Positions 6,752 through 8,685 of a stretch of DNA of 8,685 nucleotides are shown one piece after another. The stretch comes from Planctomycetota bacterium (GTDB lineage Bacteria; Planctomycetota; Phycisphaerae; UBA1845; Fen-1342), in contig JAUWXH010000052.1 in NCBI GenBank assembly GCA_030616465.1, forward strand, positions 1 to 8,685, in the 5' to 3' direction. The position numbers and the translations under genes are program-made. Positions within the stretch are counted from its first letter, which is position 1. Every line of letters begins with the position of its first letter. The notes beneath the pieces are model-generated. The model had not been told where the DNA came from, ran no database searches, and was given only the letters and a program-made list of their open reading frames with translations.

Positions 6752-6808
6752 TTACTGAACCTCGATGCTGCCGTGGCCGGTGTGGCTCTTGAAGAGCCCG
6801 GACGCCAT
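6752..6808 (-). CDS. Putative 18-residue leader peptide upstream of dnaX
   Basis: The ORF reads MASGLFKSHTGHGSIEVQ and stops. GAGGG lies 9 nt before its ATG. Its TAA stop abuts the dnaX GTG with no gap and in the same frame, and the dnaX ribosome site GAGG lies inside its last codons. A 6-bp hairpin (GGCTCT/AGAGCC, 6784-6798) sits in its middle. This layout would allow translational coupling. It is too short to prove as coding, and no family is recognised. Confidence 0.35.
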   Translation of the reverse strand: MASGLFKSHTGHGSIEVQ

Positions 6809-6825
6809 CGCGAGTCGCCCTCTTC

Positions 6826-6852
6826 AATTCGCCATTCTTAATTCGCCATTCT
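6826..6852. repeat. Two tandem copies of AATTCGCCATTCT between ffs and dnaX
   Basis: Identical 13-mers at 6826-6838 and 6840-6852, period 14. On the minus strand each gives ATG GCG AAT followed by a stop (TAA or TGA). The A+T content is well above that of the surroundings, consistent with an inserted or interspersed repeat. Confidence 0.6.
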
Positions 6853-6864
6853 GCATTTAAGAGT

Positions 6865-6990
6865 GTGCCCGAGGCTCCAGCCAGGTTGACGGTGCACGTG
6901 GGCCATGCCGGATGGGCTGCTGCCTTCCGACCCTGACCCGTTGTCCGGCCGACGCACTGCACCGGCCCGACCTTCAACGCCTCAGGGCAC
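6865..6990 (-). ncRNA. ffs: Signal recognition particle RNA, small bacterial type (4.5S)
   Basis: The minus strand carries the conserved SRP domain IV: GGGUCAGG, then GUC-GGAA-GGC (a GGAA tetraloop on a short stem), then AGCAGCCC. This is the Ffh-binding loop, comparable with the E. coli GGUCAGGUCCGGAAGGAAGCAGCC. The ends pair: GUGCCC with GGGCAC, GAGGC with GCCUC (one bulged U), then GUUGA with UCAAC and GGU with ACC. This gives a single long hairpin of about 126 nt, slightly longer than E. coli 4.5S and without an Alu domain. With Ffh it targets nascent membrane proteins to FtsY. Its position before dnaX is conserved in many bacteria. End positions are set from the terminal helix and may be off by a few bases. 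No U-rich terminator is evident. Confidence 0.93.
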
Positions 6991-7046
6991 GGAGTCCATG
7001 GTAACGCGGGCCCAGGCCGCGCTCCAGTCCCCGGGCGCAAGGCGAG

Positions 7047-8507
7047 CTAAACCTTGAGGGAGACGGCCTTCACGCCGCGGCGGCCGAACCGTTTTAGCAA
7101 CTGGCGGACGTGCTCTTTCACGTATTCCCGCGTTTGTTGCGGGGCCAGGCCGACGTGGCGTTTCGGGTCGAGAAGTCTCGACCAGCGGATGCCTGCGAAC
7201 GCCGGGTCGCCCTTCAGCCGCTCGATCAGGTCGTTGGGCTTGCCGCGTTTCTTGACCTGCTCACCGGCCCTCTGGGCGTGCTGGCGGATACGTTCGTGTA
7301 GTTCCTGCCGGTCGCCGCCGCGGGCAACCGCCGCCATCAGAACCTCCTCCGTCGCGATGAAGGGTAGCTCGGCCTCGACGCGGGCGGCGATGGTCGCCGG
7401 ATAGACAACCAAGCCGTCGAAGATGTTGCACAGCAGGATTGCGATCGCGTCGGCCGTCAGGAACGCCTCCGGGATGACCAGCCGCTTGTTGCTCGAATCG
7501 TCGAGCGTGCGCTCAAACATCTGGGCGGCGAGCGTCATGGGTGGTGAGCTTGCCAGGCTGACCAGGTAGCGGGCCAGACCCGTGGCACGCTCGCAGCGCA
7601 TCGGATTGCGCTTGTAAGGCATCGACGAGCTACCGACCTGCGTCTTTTCGAAGGGCTCCTCGATTTCTTTGAGCATCGCCAGCAGGCGGAGGTCGTTGCA
7701 GCTCTTCTGCACCCCGGCGGCGTATGAGGCCAAAGCTGAGAGGATCTCGACGTCGATCTTCCGCGAGTAGGTCTGCCCGCAGACGGGGTAGCAAGCCTCG
7801 AAGCTCAGCTTCTTCACGAACGATCGCTCCAGCCGCCGGACTTTCGCCGCGCTGCCCAGCAGCTTCAGGAAAGACGCCTGCGTGCCGGTCGCCCCGCGCA
7901 GCCCGCGGCATTTCAATCCAGCCTGCAATGCGCCGAGCCGCTCGAAATCAGCCAGCAGGTCCCCCAGCCACAGGCAGGCGCGTTTGCCCACTGTGGTCAG
8001 TTGCGCCGGCTGGAGGTGTGTAAAGCCCAACGTCGGCAGATCGGCGTGCTTCTGGCAGAAATCGGCCAGGGGGCGGAGCGCCGCGACGAGCCGCCCGAGC
8101 AGCAGGTCCAGCGCAGAGCGCATCAGGATCAGGTCGGCGTTGTCCACGATGTCCATACTGGTGGCGCCCAGGTGGATAATCCCGCGGGCTGCGGGAGCCG
8201 CGTCGCCGAACGCGTGGATATGGGCCATCACGTCATGGCGCGTCTGCCGTTCGTAGCGTGCGACGGCGGTGAAGTCGATGTCATCGACGACGCGCTTCAT
8301 GGCCCGGATTTGCCGGAGCGAGATGGGTAAGCCCAATTCGCGCTGGCTTTCGGCCAGGGCTACCCAGATGCGCCGGTACGTGGAAAAACGCGTCTGCGCG
8401 CTCCACAGGCGGATCATCTCCCCCGAGGCGTAGCGCGTGACGAGCGGGTTTTCGTAGGTATCGTGAGTGGAGCGGCGCGTTGTACGTTTTGATCGCTTGC
8501 GTGCCAT
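7047..8507 (-). CDS. purB: Adenylosuccinate lyase, eukaryote-like (human ADSL) type
   Basis: A 486-residue fumarase/aspartase-superfamily enzyme. It catalyses two purine steps, SAICAR to AICAR plus fumarate and adenylosuccinate to AMP plus fumarate. It resembles human ADSL (484 residues) along its whole length as I recall that sequence, e.g. RHDVMAHIHAFG (90-101), ADLPTLGFTHLQPAQLTTVGKR (from 155; general acid H164) and GTTGTQASFL-like GATGTQASFL (205-214). QVGSSSMPYKRNPMR (from 290) carries the catalytic-serine loop at S293-S294, and WFERTLDD-like FERTLDD follows. B. subtilis PurB is shorter and more distant. The N-terminus is very basic (residues 1-12). The ATG follows GGAG at 5 nt. It is upstream of ffs-dnaX on the same strand with a 56-bp gap; no other purine gene is in view. 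Confidence 0.96.
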   Translation of the reverse strand: MARKRSKRTTRRSTHDTYENPLVTRYASGEMIRLWSAQTRFSTYRRIWVALAESQRELGLPISLRQIRAMKRVVDDIDFTAVARYERQTRHDVMAHIHAFGDAAPAARGIIHLGATSMDIVDNADLILMRSALDLLLGRLVAALRPLADFCQKHADLPTLGFTHLQPAQLTTVGKRACLWLGDLLADFERLGALQAGLKCRGLRGATGTQASFLKLLGSAAKVRRLERSFVKKLSFEACYPVCGQTYSRKIDVEILSALASYAAGVQKSCNDLRLLAMLKEIEEPFEKTQVGSSSMPYKRNPMRCERATGLARYLVSLASSPPMTLAAQMFERTLDDSSNKRLVIPEAFLTADAIAILLCNIFDGLVVYPATIAARVEAELPFIATEEVLMAAVARGGDRQELHERIRQHAQRAGEQVKKRGKPNDLIERLKGDPAFAGIRWSRLLDPKRHVGLAPQQTREYVKEHVRQLLKRFGRRGVKAVSLKV

Positions 8508-8537
8508 TGGCTCTCCAGCACCGTCATCAGCCGTGCT

Positions 8538-8573
8538 TCGCGGCCCACGGCCGGGACAGGGCCCGGCCGCTAC
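8538..8573. repeat. GC-rich hairpin repeat, copy 2 (upstream of purB)
   Basis: CGGCCGGG (8548-8555) and CCCGGCCG (8562-8569) form a perfect 8-bp stem around ACAGGG. The flanks TCGCGGCCCACGG and GCTAC match the copy at 4871-4907. It lies in the leader region of purB, 30 bp before its start codon. Confidence 0.65.
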
Positions 8574-8586
8574 GTTTCCAGGGCTG

Positions 8587-8685
8587 GTGCGAGAATCCTT
8601 TCTCGCACCCGGAGCAGCGGGAATCCTTTCCCGACTGGAGCGGGATGGGAATCCCGCCCGTCGAGGTGCGAGAAAGGATTCTCGC
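8587..8685. repeat. Cluster of four short palindromes (REP-like), running off the window end
   Basis: Four hairpins are separated by 9, 6 and 9 nt. Hairpin 1 (8587-8608): GTGCGAGAA / TTCTCGCAC, loop TCCT. Hairpin 2 (8618-8633): CGGGAA / TTCCCG, loop TCCT. Hairpin 3 (8640-8657): GCGGGAT / ATCCCGC, loop GGGA. Hairpin 4 (8667-8685, cut by the window end): GTGCGAGAA, AGGA, TTCTCGC, the reverse complement of hairpin 1. Hairpins 1 and 2 share GAATCCTTTC but differ at paired stem bases that still pair. There is no gene in 8508-8685. Confidence 0.7.

Noticed and set aside
5768..6841. 357-codon plus-strand ORF opposite dnaX
   Set aside because: Antisense to the fully recognisable DnaX ATPase domain. 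It has no domain pattern and results from GC-biased third positions.
6705..7040. 111-codon minus-strand ORF across the ffs region
   Set aside because: It crosses the SRP RNA and overlaps the dnaX start in another frame. The RNA structure explains the conservation there better.

Overview
The window is high-GC bacterial DNA, tightly packed with chromosomal housekeeping genes. I infer a planctomycete or a relative. The reasons are the human-type adenylosuccinate lyase, the ALDH7-type aldehyde dehydrogenase, the abundance of short palindromic interspersed repeats, and small orphan membrane proteins. This assignment is inference, not proof.

Layout, plus strand: an inverted palindromic repeat pair (39-94), a CPBP-family intramembrane protease (197-952) and a small cupin (1078-1431). 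A 162-bp element bounded by inverted terminal repeats (1483-1644) fills the convergent gap between the cupin and the next gene.

Layout, minus strand, read right to left: purB (8507-7047), the small SRP RNA gene ffs (6990-6865), an 18-codon leader ORF (6808-6752), dnaX (6751-5252), ebfC/ybaB (5248-4904), recR (4824-4219), an unrecognised multi-pass membrane protein (4087-3410) and an ALDH7-type dehydrogenase (3258-1657). The ffs-dnaX-ebfC-recR order is a widely conserved bacterial cluster. It links protein targeting, the replisome clamp loader, a nucleoid-associated protein and RecFOR repair. dnaX and ebfC are 3 bp apart and probably co-translated.

The strongest unusual signal lies inside dnaX. 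Ten consecutive A residues at codons 385-388 come just after the clamp-loader collar domain. An SD-like GGAGG precedes them by 12 nt and a 9-bp GC-rich stem can form 4 nt downstream. Both other frames stop soon afterwards (15 or 4 codons), which predicts a tau product and shorter gamma-like products from one gene.

The second theme is repeats. Several families of short hairpin elements are present. Two show paired base changes between copies that keep the stem intact, as expected of mobile REP-like or structured-RNA elements. One copy supplies the stop codon of ebfC.
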